Shown: positions 44,514 through 53,796 of the stretch, piece after piece
Layout: each line of letters opens with the position of its first letter
Position numbering within the stretch: position 1 is the stretch's first letter
From: Halobaculum limi
GTDB taxonomy: Archaea; Halobacteriota; Halobacteria; Halobacteriales; Haloferacaceae
Length of the DNA: 64,000 nucleotides
Assembly: GCF_029490015.1 (NCBI RefSeq)
Contig: NZ_CP120469.1
Location: forward strand, 1-64,000
Direction of reading: 5' to 3'
Notes under the pieces: generated by a model
The model's input: only the letters and a program-made list of their open reading frames with translations
What the model was told of the DNA's origin: nothing
The model's database searches: none
Position numbers and translations under genes: made by a program

Positions 44514-44912
44514 CTACCACCCGTCGTCGAACTCGTCCATCCAGTCGCGCAGTTCGCGGAACACCCCGTCGAGTGCGCGTGCCCGTTCGGTGGCCTCGTA
44601 CTCGACCCGCGGGGGAATCTCCTCGTACTGCGTCCGGGTGATCAGCCCCGCTGCTTCGAACTCGTCGAGGCGGGCCGAGAGCGTGTTCGGCGAGATGTCG
44701 AGTTCTGCCTCCAACTCCGAGAAGCGCCACGGCGCTCCTCGCCGCTCGCCGCCGTGGACGACGGTGTACAGCGTTCGGATCGCGTGTGCCCGACCTAGCA
44801 ACTCCAGGAGGTCGGAGGCGGGGTGGTCGCCGTCTTCGGTCGTCGGGCACGCCGCCGGCGGGGCGTCCGTACGGCCCGCGGCCCCGTCCGCGTGAGTTCC
44901 TGTCTCGTCCAT
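44514..44912 (-). CDS. HxlR-type winged-helix transcription regulator
   Basis: A 132-residue regulator. After a short acidic N-tail, a winged helix of the HxlR kind is visible: LLELLGRAHAIRTLYTVVHG, RFSELEAELDISPNTLSARLDEFEAAGLITRTQYEEIPPRVEYEAT, ending with RELRDWMDEF. The pattern PPRVEYEAT is typical of HxlR proteins, which often sense aldehydes or redox stress. It is divergent from an NAD(P)-binding protein gene (gap about 130 bases), so it probably controls that pair. No sensing cysteine is present in the wing. Confidence 0.88.
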   Translation of the reverse strand: MDETGTHADGAAGRTDAPPAACPTTEDGDHPASDLLELLGRAHAIRTLYTVVHGGERRGAPWRFSELEAELDISPNTLSARLDEFEAAGLITRTQYEEIPPRVEYEATERARALDGVFRELRDWMDEFDDGW

Positions 44913-45042
44913 ATGTACTACAGATTCTATAGTGGCTTCAATACTCGTACTTTTTCGTTCCACTCCCTCACTACGGGGGATCGTAGTGACTCCGAGTGAC
45001 GGGACGTTGATGGTTATTGGCTCTCGCGACGTACTCGGTGCT

Positions 45043-45684
45043 GTGCGAATTACGATCCTCGGCTCGACTGGCAGAACCGGCCTCCCACTCGTCGACCGGG
45101 CGCTCGACGCCGGCCACGACGTGGTCGCGTTCGCCCGAACGCCCTCGAAACTCGGCGACCGCCGCGACCACGAGCGACTCACGGTGGTCGCGGGTGACGT
45201 CACCGATGCCGACGCCGTCGCGGAAGCGGTCGCGGGCGCGGACGCGGTCGTCTCCGTCCTCGGCCACGCCGAGGGGGCACCCGACGACCTGCTGACAGTC
45301 GCGGGCGACCACGCGATCGCGGCGATGCGTGACCACGGTGTCGACCGCTACGTCACGCTGGTCGGCGCAGGGGTCAGGACCACGCGCGACCCCGGCCAGT
45401 CGCTCGGCGGGCGGGTGATGAACGCGGCGTTGCGCCTGTTCGCTGGCACCGTTCTCGAAGATGCGAGACGCCACGTCGACCACGTCACCGACACCGACCT
45501 CGACTGGACCGTCGTTCGCCCCCCACGACTCACCGAGGGGCCGTACACTGGGGAGATAGAAGCCGGATACCTCCGTTTGGGCGTGGGGGATTCGCTCTCC
45601 CGCGAGAACCTCGCGGCGTTCGTCCTCTCGTGTGTCGAGGACGACGAGTGGGTCCGTGAACTCCCGATGGTTACCGAGCGATGA
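45043..45684 (+). CDS. NAD(P)H-binding atypical SDR protein
   Basis: A 213-residue NAD(P)-binding protein. The Rossmann loop is GSTGRTGLPLVDRAL near the start. VTLVGAGVRTT and VRPPRLTEGPYTG mark the core of atypical short-chain dehydrogenases (NmrA/BLVRB-like). It likely reduces small carbonyl or flavin substrates or senses the NADP ratio. The start is GTG 45043; the leader in front is not coding-like. The stop overlaps the next gene by four bases. Confidence 0.87.
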   Translation: MRITILGSTGRTGLPLVDRALDAGHDVVAFARTPSKLGDRRDHERLTVVAGDVTDADAVAEAVAGADAVVSVLGHAEGAPDDLLTVAGDHAIAAMRDHGVDRYVTLVGAGVRTTRDPGQSLGGRVMNAALRLFAGTVLEDARRHVDHVTDTDLDWTVVRPPRLTEGPYTGEIEAGYLRLGVGDSLSRENLAAFVLSCVEDDEWVRELPMVTER

Positions 45685-46592
45685 CGGCGTCCGACACCGA
45701 CACAGACAGCGTCGGCGACGCGGTACACACCACGCCGACAGTCGGCACGAGCGACGTCCTCGTGACGGCCGCCACGGGCACCGTCGGTCGCCACGTCGTC
45801 GAGTATCTCCTCGACGGCGGCGCGACCGTCCGCGCGGGCACACGGACCCCGGAGCGCGCGTCGCTCCCGGACGGCGCTCACCCGACGGCGTTCGACTACG
45901 AGCGACCGGAGACGTGGGGGGCAGCACTCTCCGAGACCGACGGCGTGTTCCTCGTCCTCCCGCCCGGCACGACCGGAGCAGACCGCGTCGCAGCGTTCGC
46001 AGAGGCGGCCGACCGCGTCGGCGTCGACCGAATCGTGTTCCTCTCGACGCTCGGCGCAGACCGCCTCCCGATACTCCCGCACCGTCGGGTCGAACGGCGA
46101 CTCGAACCGCTGTCGGCGACGACGACGTTCCTCCGGGCGTCGTTCTTTCTGCAGAACCTCACCGAAGTGCACGGCGAGGAGATTCGCGCGACGGGCGAGA
46201 TTCTCGTCCCCGCGGGCGACGGGCGCACGTCGTTCGTCGACGCCCGAGACGTCGCCGCCGTCGCGGCGGCGGCGCTGACCGACGAGACGCCGCCGCCGGG
46301 TGCACTCGACCTCACCGGGTCGGCGGCATTGACGTACCACGAGGTCGCTGCGGTCTGTTCGGAGGCGACGGGCCGCGACATCGACTACCGAGCGCCGTCG
46401 GCTCTGACGTTCCTCCGACAGAGCGTTCCGAAACGCGGACTCGGCTTCTCGCTGACGATGGTCGGCATCTATACCACCGCACGACTCGGACTGGCGGGGC
46501 GTGTGACCGACACGGTCGCAGAGATACTCGGTCGACCGCCCCGAACCGTTCGGGAGTTCGCCGCCGACAACGCCGACGCGTGGCAAGCGTAG
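45681..46592 (+). CDS. NmrA-like NAD(P)-binding protein
   Basis: A 303-residue atypical SDR with the Rossmann motif VTAATGTVGRHVVEYLL and a central IVFLSTLGADRL. A C-terminal region typical of NmrA/quinone-reductase-like proteins includes DARDVAAVAAAALTD and LDLTGSAALTYHEVAAVCSEA. It overlaps the preceding gene by four bases (ATGA), so the pair is probably made together under the divergent HxlR-type regulator. The reaction is unknown. Confidence 0.9.
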   Translation: MTASDTDTDSVGDAVHTTPTVGTSDVLVTAATGTVGRHVVEYLLDGGATVRAGTRTPERASLPDGAHPTAFDYERPETWGAALSETDGVFLVLPPGTTGADRVAAFAEAADRVGVDRIVFLSTLGADRLPILPHRRVERRLEPLSATTTFLRASFFLQNLTEVHGEEIRATGEILVPAGDGRTSFVDARDVAAVAAAALTDETPPPGALDLTGSAALTYHEVAAVCSEATGRDIDYRAPSALTFLRQSVPKRGLGFSLTMVGIYTTARLGLAGRVTDTVAEILGRPPRTVREFAADNADAWQA

Positions 46593-46778
46593 CCGACCGG
46601 TCGCCAGTTCACCCATCGGTACGCGCGGATTTCGACGCCGAAAGCCAAGCATACGCTGAGTGTGACCGCCACACTGCCGCCGGCAGGGCTCGCTCGGTAC
46701 ATCCCGAGAACCCCTCAGTAAGCCTTCAGACACCGTTATGTACTCTGGTCGCTGGAACGGTGGTAGGTACCGAGTAAC

Positions 46779-46949
46779 ATGCACAGGCCCTCACGATCCA
46801 CGACCGACGTGACGACGCGGATCGACTGCGAGAACACCGGCGGCTACTCCGTCAAGCCCGGGCTATTCGGCTACGAATACTGCCCGTTCTGCGGCCACGC
46901 CGTCGGAGACGCCGACACGCACCGCGTTACCCTCACGGCACCGCCCTGA
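46779..46949 (+). CDS. Small zinc-ribbon-like protein
   Basis: A 56-residue protein starting at ATG 46779. It carries C17, and a CPFCGHAVG knuckle at C35/C38 with histidines nearby (H40, H48). Such small zinc-finger proteins are frequent in haloarchaea and often serve in protein or nucleic-acid binding. The short size, correct codon use and the CxxC motif support coding. It stands alone behind a promoter-like region. Function is unknown. Confidence 0.65.
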   Translation: MHRPSRSTTDVTTRIDCENTGGYSVKPGLFGYEYCPFCGHAVGDADTHRVTLTAPP

Positions 46950-47066
46950 ACCTGGGCTGGCAGTTTGGACCGGACAGTTCCGGTGTACAGACGCGTCGCC
47001 ATCGCTGGATCCGCCGTCGCCGCGTGAGCGGCAGTCTGTGACCAGTTGTTCACCTCTCGACTGGGC

Positions 47067-48452
47067 TCAGTCGGCGCGCCCCGGGTCGCTCGCTTCTGGC
47101 GTCGACTCGGTCGGATCAGTCTCTGTCTGTTGCCATCCGTCGATAACAGTTCTTGCGGGAATCGGATCGTCGGGTGACGGCGTGAGCGTGAGTAGTCGCT
47201 CCAGCCAGGTGAGGTCGTGTGGCTGTTGCTTCTCGATCACCTCGTAGTCGACCGCGACGTCCCCGTCGACCTCGGCGATCCGGACGTAGTTGAGTTTGAA
47301 CGACGGGTAGTACACCCACGGGAGCAGTCCCAACACGACGGAGCGACGCTGGAAGCGCTTGAGCCACGTGCCAGTGTTGACGACCGCTCGGTCGTCGACC
47401 GGCGTGACGGCGGCGCGGTGGGTGTGCCCGTAGACGAACACGGCGACGTCGGGGTTGTTGGCGAACACCGTTCGCGCGGCGTCGACGTAGCGGTCAGCGA
47501 CTGTTTCGGGTTCTTCACTGCGGACGATACCGAAGCGCGCGAGCGTCCCCCTGACGTCGCGCGCGAGGACGTACAGCGGCACCGCCATCACGACCAACAA
47601 CAGCATCACGACGATGTTGACGACGATGATCAGATCGATGACGGCTCCGACGACGTTGAGCGACGCGAGCAGTTGCGAGAAGGCCGCGTAGGGTGCTCCC
47701 CACACACCGGTCGCTGACAACACGAACAGGAGGAACACTATCGAGCTGATGTTGAACAGCAACAAGAATGGCAGCGCGACGTACCGGAGGAATGGGCTCA
47801 TCTCGCGGTAGAAGTACATCGAGGTGACCCAGGACGGAATCTCGGTCATCGGCGTCACGGACTGGATGTCCTTGAGCCAGTTGTACTTCCCTCGCTTGGA
47901 GAGTTTCCCGGCCTTGCTCGTTACCTGTTGGTTGACGAAGTAGCCCGGTGGGTTCGCGTAGGGGTTGCCGAAGTCGGGGCTGGCGTTGTTCGGGTCGCGC
48001 TGTTGGCCGTGTTCGATCCAGATGGTCCGACCGGCGACCTCTCGGGTGATGACGACGTCTTGCTCGAGGGTGACGTTGTACTCCGCGAGGCGGTCGACGT
48101 ACTCCGGGTAGCACGCGAGTTCGTAGTCGTGGTTCCCGGGGATGATCGTGATGGGGACATGTTCGCCGGTCGCACGCAACTGCTCGAACAACTCGGGGTA
48201 CAACTCCACGAGTGCGTCGAACTTCTCCATCCCGTCTAACTCGGTGAACTCCCACAGGCCGAACAGGTCGCCGTTTACGATCAGTTCGGCGTCCTCCTCG
48301 CGGGCCGCGAGGTCACGCAAGAACGCGAGCAGTTCGGACTCGAACTCCATCTCCTGGAGCGCCTCGTCGCCGCCGATGTGGAGGTCGCTGATGAAGTAGT
48401 AGCGCGTCGCGTCTGTCGGCGTCGCGTCTGTCGAGGTGTCTGTGGGTGTCAT
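47067..48452 (-). CDS. Metallophosphoesterase with inserted membrane segments
   Basis: A 461-residue calcineurin-like phosphoesterase. Motifs in order: FISDLHIGG, VNGDLFGLWEF, IPGNHDYELA, IWIEHGQQRD, then YGHTHRAAV near the end. Between the fourth and fifth motifs, about residues 225-310, lie two to three hydrophobic segments, so the active domain is tethered to the membrane. The substrate is not known (possibly lipids such as UDP-lipid intermediates, or nucleotides). The C-terminal tail is Thr/Ser-rich. ATG 48452 is the first plausible start. Confidence 0.92.
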   Translation of the reverse strand: MTPTDTSTDATPTDATRYYFISDLHIGGDEALQEMEFESELLAFLRDLAAREEDAELIVNGDLFGLWEFTELDGMEKFDALVELYPELFEQLRATGEHVPITIIPGNHDYELACYPEYVDRLAEYNVTLEQDVVITREVAGRTIWIEHGQQRDPNNASPDFGNPYANPPGYFVNQQVTSKAGKLSKRGKYNWLKDIQSVTPMTEIPSWVTSMYFYREMSPFLRYVALPFLLLFNISSIVFLLFVLSATGVWGAPYAAFSQLLASLNVVGAVIDLIIVVNIVVMLLLVVMAVPLYVLARDVRGTLARFGIVRSEEPETVADRYVDAARTVFANNPDVAVFVYGHTHRAAVTPVDDRAVVNTGTWLKRFQRRSVVLGLLPWVYYPSFKLNYVRIAEVDGDVAVDYEVIEKQQPHDLTWLERLLTLTPSPDDPIPARTVIDGWQQTETDPTESTPEASDPGRAD

Positions 48453-48528
48453 CGATGCTCGTATGAAAAATCAGTTCGGACGAGGACTTCGGTGGTCGCT
48501 GTCCGGGTAGTACAGTGGTTGCGCGCGC

Positions 48529-48924
48529 TCAGGCCGCGGGGCGGCCCATCTCGACGTCGGTGTCGCCGTGGAGCAGTCCGCCGACTGCACCACCGACGAT
48601 GCCGGGAACGGCGGTAAATACGATCAGCGCCAGCGCGGCCAGTCCGATGCTGAGGCCGAGGAAGCCTGTGACGAGCGTTCCGAGGACCGTCAGGATGAGC
48701 GTCACGACGACTGCCCCGAACGTGGACCCGAGTGCGCCGTGGAACGCGTCGCTGACGAGCGACCTGTTGTTCATGTAGCCCGCCACACCACCGGCGATCA
48801 GGCCGGCCAGTCCCGCTCCGATGACCGGAAGGGTCGCGCTCGTGAACGGGAGACCAAGGCCGCTGATCAGTCCGATGAGGATCGACGCCAAAAACCCGCC
48901 CAGTACCGCTCTCCAGTTGACCAT
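48529..48924 (-). CDS. Four-helix small membrane protein (DUF5518-like)
   Basis: A 131-residue membrane protein with four hydrophobic segments rich in glycine and alanine, a short charged loop (GYMNNRSLVSDAFHGALGSTFG), and a tail ending HGDTDVEMGRPAA. Its layout matches the DUF5518 family that is common in haloarchaea. No function is known. It lies downstream of two other membrane protein genes on the same strand but is separated by about 110 bases. Confidence 0.85.
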   Translation of the reverse strand: MVNWRAVLGGFLASILIGLISGLGLPFTSATLPVIGAGLAGLIAGGVAGYMNNRSLVSDAFHGALGSTFGAVVVTLILTVLGTLVTGFLGLSIGLAALALIVFTAVPGIVGGAVGGLLHGDTDVEMGRPAA

Positions 48925-49037
48925 ACCACGATGACGACGTGTCAGGTATTAACGAAAGTTTCAATTTCCGGACCCCTGTTCGCCACCAACTGCCCCGTTG
49001 AAGCCGCATACGACAGGAACAGGCCTTCGTCATCCGA

Positions 49038-49709
49038 TTACCGCCCACGCTCGTTCGACCTGCCGTCCAGTCGGGCAGCGAGTTGGTCGGAGACGCCGGT
49101 CAGGTGCGCCGTCGCGAACACGGCGACGAGGATGCCACCGATGGAGTTGTACACCAAGTCGAGGATGGTGTCGTCGAGGCCGTACTGCGTGAGCACCTGT
49201 GTCATACCGAGTGCCGACGAGACGACGCCGATGTAGAACTCCACCAGTTCCCAGATGACGCCGAACGCCATCACGAACAGCAGGATGTACGCGAACATGA
49301 ACAGCGGCGGCAACTCGATGTGTTCGGAGTGGACTTGGAACGCCCGGATCACGGCATAAGCACTCCCAGCGACGAGTGACGACGACAGCGCGTGGGTCAT
49401 ATGATCCCACCATCCCAGCGCCTTGTAGGGGCTGAGAAACTCCAGTCCGGGGAGCGGCAGCGTCCCCAGGGCGTGCAGGAACATCGCGACCGTGATCCAC
49501 AACACGAGGCCGACGCTCATCGTCACGTCGAAGCGGCGGCGCAGGAGTGCGGGCAGGAACGTGACCAGTAGCCCGACGGCGGCGTTGACCGCGACGCCGG
49601 AGTTGCCAAACACCACGCCGATCACGACCATCACCGCCAGCAGCACCTGCATCAGTCGGACTGCGACTGACGGGAGTGAGCCAGGGATGGTCCGACGTTC
49701 GGTGATCAC
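49038..49709 (-). CDS. Polytopic membrane protein (YjdF/DUF2238-like)
   Basis: A 223-residue protein with six membrane segments. The conserved stretch LGWWDHMTHALSSSLVAGSAYAV and WELVEFYIG followed by TILDLVYNSIGG resemble the DUF2238/YjdF membrane family. The paired histidines and glutamates in the helices suggest a metal or proton role, which is not established. The start overlaps the stop of the upstream gene by four bases, so they form a pair. Confidence 0.85.
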   Translation of the reverse strand: MITERRTIPGSLPSVAVRLMQVLLAVMVVIGVVFGNSGVAVNAAVGLLVTFLPALLRRRFDVTMSVGLVLWITVAMFLHALGTLPLPGLEFLSPYKALGWWDHMTHALSSSLVAGSAYAVIRAFQVHSEHIELPPLFMFAYILLFVMAFGVIWELVEFYIGVVSSALGMTQVLTQYGLDDTILDLVYNSIGGILVAVFATAHLTGVSDQLAARLDGRSNERGR

Positions 49710-50305
49710 GCGACCACCTCCTCGGGCGGTTGCACGGCCTCACGCGAGAGCAGGCGCCGGAAGTACCACCGGAACACCAAGCCAGCGCCGACTCCGGCGA
49801 CGGCCGCGGCGGTGAAGACGTACATCAACTCGTCGTTCGTCTCGACGAAGGCGGTCCCGACCAACACCGCCGAGGCGGCCGACCCCACAGCCCAAAAGCC
49901 CGCTGTCGCCAGGGTCGCGATGACGACGAACGCGATAGCGAAGTTGGGCGTCATCCGCACCGTCGTCACCAACTGGAGTGCGACGACGACCAACAGCGCG
50001 AGCGTGGCGACGCTGAGGCCGATGATCACCTCACCGAAGAAGCCCGGCTGACCCGTGCCGACCACTAACGGAATCGCCGCAATCGCCAGCAGCGGCCACG
50101 AGATAGTACGCGTCCACACGCCGGCGACCAGCGGTGGGACGACGGCGACGAACGTCGCGACTGCCGCCACCGCCAGCACCGCCAACAGCCCCGCGAGGAA
50201 CGCGGCGACCGCGATGCCAGCGAGGACGACGGTGATCACCCACGAAATCGCGGCGTTGACGCGAGCGTCGCGAACGAACCACTCCTCCGGCAGTTGTCGA
50301 CTCAT
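49706..50305 (-). CDS. Hypothetical polytopic membrane protein
   Basis: A 199-residue protein with six hydrophobic segments and few charged residues outside the ends. It begins MSRQLPEEWFVRDARVN and ends with a charged tail FRRLLSREAVQPPEEVVA. It overlaps the next gene by four bases and is probably its operon partner. No family with known function is recognised. Confidence 0.8.
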   Translation of the reverse strand: MSRQLPEEWFVRDARVNAAISWVITVVLAGIAVAAFLAGLLAVLAVAAVATFVAVVPPLVAGVWTRTISWPLLAIAAIPLVVGTGQPGFFGEVIIGLSVATLALLVVVALQLVTTVRMTPNFAIAFVVIATLATAGFWAVGSAASAVLVGTAFVETNDELMYVFTAAAVAGVGAGLVFRWYFRRLLSREAVQPPEEVVA

Positions 50306-50506
50306 TATGTGCTCCGATCGGCGTGCACCGGCTACCGCTGCACGCCTGAACGGTTAGTATGGTCGACACGTACGCCCAAATACGAACGTTCACACTCGGG
50401 CCATCTCTGACCCCGACACGTTCCTCGAACTGTCACGACTACGTCTTATTCTCGACAAATGGGCGCACCTGACTCCTTTTTGTTGTCTGACGGTGACACT
50501 CGTGGT

Positions 50507-51181
50507 ATGGAGTACGACATCACGTCCAGACCCTCGTACGCGTTGCTCACTGTCTCGCTCGACGCCGAGGAGGCGATCCGCGCCGAATCCGGCGCGATGG
50601 TGAGCCACGACGCTGGCATCGACATCGAGACGAACGCGACTGGTGGCTTCCTCAAGTCCGTCCGGCGCGCCTTCGGCGGCGAGAGTTTCTTCCAGAATAC
50701 GTTCACCGCGCGCGAGGCGGGCGACGTGTCGTTCGCGCCACCGCTGCCCGGCGACGTTGAGCACGTCGCCCTCAGCGACGAGACGATGTTCGTGCAGTCG
50801 GGGTCGTACCTCGCGGGTGCGTCGACGCTCGACGTCGACACTGACTTCGGTGGCGCGAAGTCGTTCTTCGGCGGTGAGGGGCTGTTCCTCCTGCGGGTCA
50901 GCGGCACCGGACCGCTGTTCCTGTCGAGTTACGGTGCGATCGAAGCGGTCGACCTCGACGATCGCGACACGTTCGTCGTCGACACCGGCCACATCGTCGC
51001 GTTCGAGGAGTCGGCCGACTTCACCGTCCGGAAGGTGGGCGGCCTGCGCTCGACGCTGACCAGCGGTGAGGGCCTCGTCTGTGAGTTCTCCGGATCGGGG
51101 ACCGTCTACCTCCAGTCGCGCAGTCAAGACGCGTTCCTCTCGTGGCTCATCCCCCAGTTGCCGACGCAGTCGTCGGCGTAG
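50507..51181 (+). CDS. AIM24/TIGR00266-like beta-helix protein
   Basis: A 224-residue soluble protein of the AIM24 (TIGR00266) family. It begins MEYDITSRPSYALLTVSL and contains the repeated strand pattern GSYLAGASTLDVDTDF, GGEGLFLLRVSGTGPLFLSSYGAI, and the ending GLVCEFSGSGTVYLQSRS. The fold is a trimeric beta prism resembling tryptophan-RNA-binding attenuator proteins. The role is unknown in archaea. ATG 50507 is chosen because the fold begins there and GGT precedes it. Confidence 0.9.
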   Translation: MEYDITSRPSYALLTVSLDAEEAIRAESGAMVSHDAGIDIETNATGGFLKSVRRAFGGESFFQNTFTAREAGDVSFAPPLPGDVEHVALSDETMFVQSGSYLAGASTLDVDTDFGGAKSFFGGEGLFLLRVSGTGPLFLSSYGAIEAVDLDDRDTFVVDTGHIVAFEESADFTVRKVGGLRSTLTSGEGLVCEFSGSGTVYLQSRSQDAFLSWLIPQLPTQSSA

Positions 51182-51323
51182 TTGGAGAACCGACGTGCGC
51201 GGTCAGACGGAATCGCCCACGGTTCGGGCGGCGCACGGGTCACGACACACCGTTTGTCTCCAGTCGCAGGCCCGTGCAAATCGTCGCGCGAGATAACCGC
51301 CCGAACGACGAACCGTTCGCCCG

Positions 51324-52730
51324 ATGCGCCTCGTCCGGACGCTGGTCCCCGCCGACGCCGTCGCTGCCGTCGAGGAGGTACTCGACGGCTACGACATCGA
51401 CCACGTCGTCGTCAAAGAGACGGGCGGCGACGACGACCGAGTCCTCGTCGAGTTTCCAGTCCCGACCCAGGCGGTCGAGTCCGTCCTCGAAGCGGTTCGT
51501 GAAGCCGCCGGCGACGACGCCGGGCACGACCAGGAGGGGCGTGACGCGTACACGGTCGTCACGGCTGCCGAATCCGTGTTCGCGCCCCACGTCGACGAAC
51601 TGGAGGAGCGATTCGTCACCGGCGACGAGGAGGACGACAGCATCCCCACCGAGGAGGTCCGCTCGACCGCGTTGGATCTGACGCCCAGTCCCGTGACCTA
51701 CTACGCGATGACGGCGCTGAGCGCGGTGGTCGCGACGGCCGGACTACTGTTGGACTCGCCGGCTATCGTCGTCGGGTCGATGGTGATCGCACCCCTCGTT
51801 GGCTCTGCGCTCACCGCCAGCGTGGGGACCGTCCTCGACGAGCGTCCGATGCTCAAGACGGGACTGTCGACGCAACTGCTCGGCCTGGCGCTGGCGGTCG
51901 CGGTCGCCGCGGCGTTCAGTTTCGCGCTGAAATCTGCCGCGTTCCTCCCGCCGGCGCTCGACGTGACGACCACCCGGCAGATCGCGAGTCGTGTCTCGCC
52001 AGGCCTTCTGTCTGTCGTCGTCGGCGTCTGTGCGGGCGCGGCCGGAGCAGTCGGCCTGGCGACGGGGGTGTCGGTCGCACTCGTCGGCGTGATGGTCGCC
52101 GCGGCACTCGTCCCGGCGGCCGCGGCCGTTGGCATCGGTATCGCGTGGGGGCTTCCATCCGTCGCGTTCGGCGCGTTACTCCTCCTCGTGTTGAACGTCA
52201 TCGCCATCCACCTCGCGGCGGCGGGCGTCCTCTGGATCCTGGGCTACCGGCCGACTGACTGGACCGCAGGCGAGGACGACCGGATCTCGCCGTCGAAAGT
52301 TGCCTCGCTCGTGGCGGTCGCGTTCGTACTCGCGACGGCGTTCGTCGGCACCGCTGCCGTCGCTGGTGAGCAGGTCGCCTTCGAGCGACAGGCAAACGGC
52401 GTCGTCGCCGACGTTCTTGACCGGTCCGAGTACAGTCGGCTGGAACTCGTCTCGGTAGACACGTCGCTCCCAGTTCCTGCTCCCATCTCTGTCGGAGCGG
52501 ACCGAACAGTGTCGGTCGTCGTCGCTCGGCCCGCAGACACCGGGTATCCCGATCTAGCGCGAACGATCGCGGCGGGGATCGACCGCGAGACGGGGCACTC
52601 GGTGACTGTGACCGTCGAGTACGTTGACCGGCAGCGATACCCCGCTAAAACCTCCGCGATGTCGTCTAGTCGAGTCGGTACGCGCTGGTCGACTCCACTC
52701 CTGGAATTCCGTCTTCCGACCAACGACTAG
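51324..52730 (+). CDS. DUF389 (TIGR00341-like) membrane protein
   Basis: A 468-residue protein. The N-terminal part (1-110) is soluble and acidic. The DUF389 membrane core follows with six or more segments: SPAIVVGSMVIAPLVGSAL, LSVVVGVCAGAAGAVGLATG, and GVMVAAALVPAAAAVGIGIAWG. A C-terminal soluble domain (about 350-468) is rich in Asp and Val. The family is proposed to move small molecules, without a settled substrate. The haloarchaeal N-domain may be regulatory. It lies 142 bases after the AIM24-like gene. Confidence 0.9.
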   Translation: MRLVRTLVPADAVAAVEEVLDGYDIDHVVVKETGGDDDRVLVEFPVPTQAVESVLEAVREAAGDDAGHDQEGRDAYTVVTAAESVFAPHVDELEERFVTGDEEDDSIPTEEVRSTALDLTPSPVTYYAMTALSAVVATAGLLLDSPAIVVGSMVIAPLVGSALTASVGTVLDERPMLKTGLSTQLLGLALAVAVAAAFSFALKSAAFLPPALDVTTTRQIASRVSPGLLSVVVGVCAGAAGAVGLATGVSVALVGVMVAAALVPAAAAVGIGIAWGLPSVAFGALLLLVLNVIAIHLAAAGVLWILGYRPTDWTAGEDDRISPSKVASLVAVAFVLATAFVGTAAVAGEQVAFERQANGVVADVLDRSEYSRLELVSVDTSLPVPAPISVGADRTVSVVVARPADTGYPDLARTIAAGIDRETGHSVTVTVEYVDRQRYPAKTSAMSSSRVGTRWSTPLLEFRLPTND

Positions 52731-52954
52731 ATGGCTCGCTCCGCGCTCGCTCGCTTCGGTTAATGTAGCAAAAACCGTACGACAGCGTTGACTTCGTTGT
52801 GACGGCTCTCTCGACCGAACTTGGGGTGGCTACGAGTGTACTAACACGTCGGCACCCGCTCTATAACAAATGTAGCCTGGTAAGTATCTGGAGGTAACGT
52901 CGGCAACAAGTGAGTTGGAATCGGTCCGAGTCCGTTGGTAGCCGACGAAGACAG

Positions 52955-53416
52955 ATGAAACTCGCATCCCTCATCCAAGCCGCCCGTAACGAACACACGA
53001 ACTCAGACGACCGCGCTGTCTCGCCAGTCATCGGCGTCATCCTGATGGTCGCCGTCACGGTCATTCTCGCGGCCGTCGTGGGGTCGATGGCGCTCGGCCT
53101 CGGCGGCAGCCTCCAACAGATCGCCCCCAACGCGAACTTCCAGTTCGAGTACACTGCTGACGGGCCGGACAACTACGACGTCACTGCGACCCACATGGGT
53201 GGCGATGTCATTACGGCGCAGGAGACCTCCTCTCTCTCGCTGATCGCAGTCGGTGTTGCCACTCCCGAAGAATTCAACCTCTCTGTCAGCTCTGTCAGCG
53301 CGGGTAACTCTGTGACGCTCGAAGACGTCTCCAACAACACCGTTGTCCGCGTCGTCTGGACCTCCGCTGACGGCGGGTCCAGCCAGACGCTCGCCTCCGG
53401 TCGGACTCCCCAGTAA
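52955..53416 (+). CDS. Type IV pilin
   Basis: A 153-residue prepilin. The class III signal is seen as DDRAVSPVIGVILMVAVTVILAAVVGSMALGLG: charged end, then the cleavage site before the long hydrophobic helix that builds the pilus core. The rest is a Thr/Ser/Asp-rich beta domain typical of haloarchaeal surface pili, used for adhesion or biofilms. A TATA-like CTATAACAAA lies about 95 bases upstream. No other pilus gene is in the window, so assembly proteins must be elsewhere. Confidence 0.93.
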   Translation: MKLASLIQAARNEHTNSDDRAVSPVIGVILMVAVTVILAAVVGSMALGLGGSLQQIAPNANFQFEYTADGPDNYDVTATHMGGDVITAQETSSLSLIAVGVATPEEFNLSVSSVSAGNSVTLEDVSNNTVVRVVWTSADGGSSQTLASGRTPQ

Positions 53417-53619
53417 TACCACTGAACGACGGCAGCTACTCGGATCTACTTAACTGGTTACATCCGCTTCTCTGGATTTCTCTGGTCACGTTCTTCTACA
53501 GATACTATTGTTGCCCGCCCTGCATTCGATCCCACGTCACAATCCACCACGAGTGATTCGAACCGAAGGGCCACACTACACCCTAATGATTTATCACCCA
53601 GTATCTGTTTGATTGATGT

Positions 53620-53793
53620 ATGGGTGTACGTGACACACAAACTGGGGAACCAGAACGGTCACCGGAACCGGTGACGCCGACGACAGGCACGCGAGGAGTC
53701 ATCCAGACGCTCCGAGAGAAACTCGCTGCGTGGTCGCAGGTCCACGCGCAACAGCAGGTCGAACTCCTCGCCGGACAGCGACCCGAGCAGTAA
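53620..53793 (+). CDS. 57-residue hypothetical protein
   Basis: ATG 53620 opens a 57-residue frame. Residues 1-24 are Pro/Thr/Glu-rich; residues 26-57 form a likely amphipathic helix (VIQTLREKLAAWSQVHAQQQ) ending LLAGQRPEQ. Codon use looks haloarchaeal and the frame is uninterrupted. It ends three bases before the convergent photolyase gene. Function is unknown. Confidence 0.6.
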   Translation: MGVRDTQTGEPERSPEPVTPTTGTRGVIQTLREKLAAWSQVHAQQQVELLAGQRPEQ

Positions 53794-53796
53794 CGT

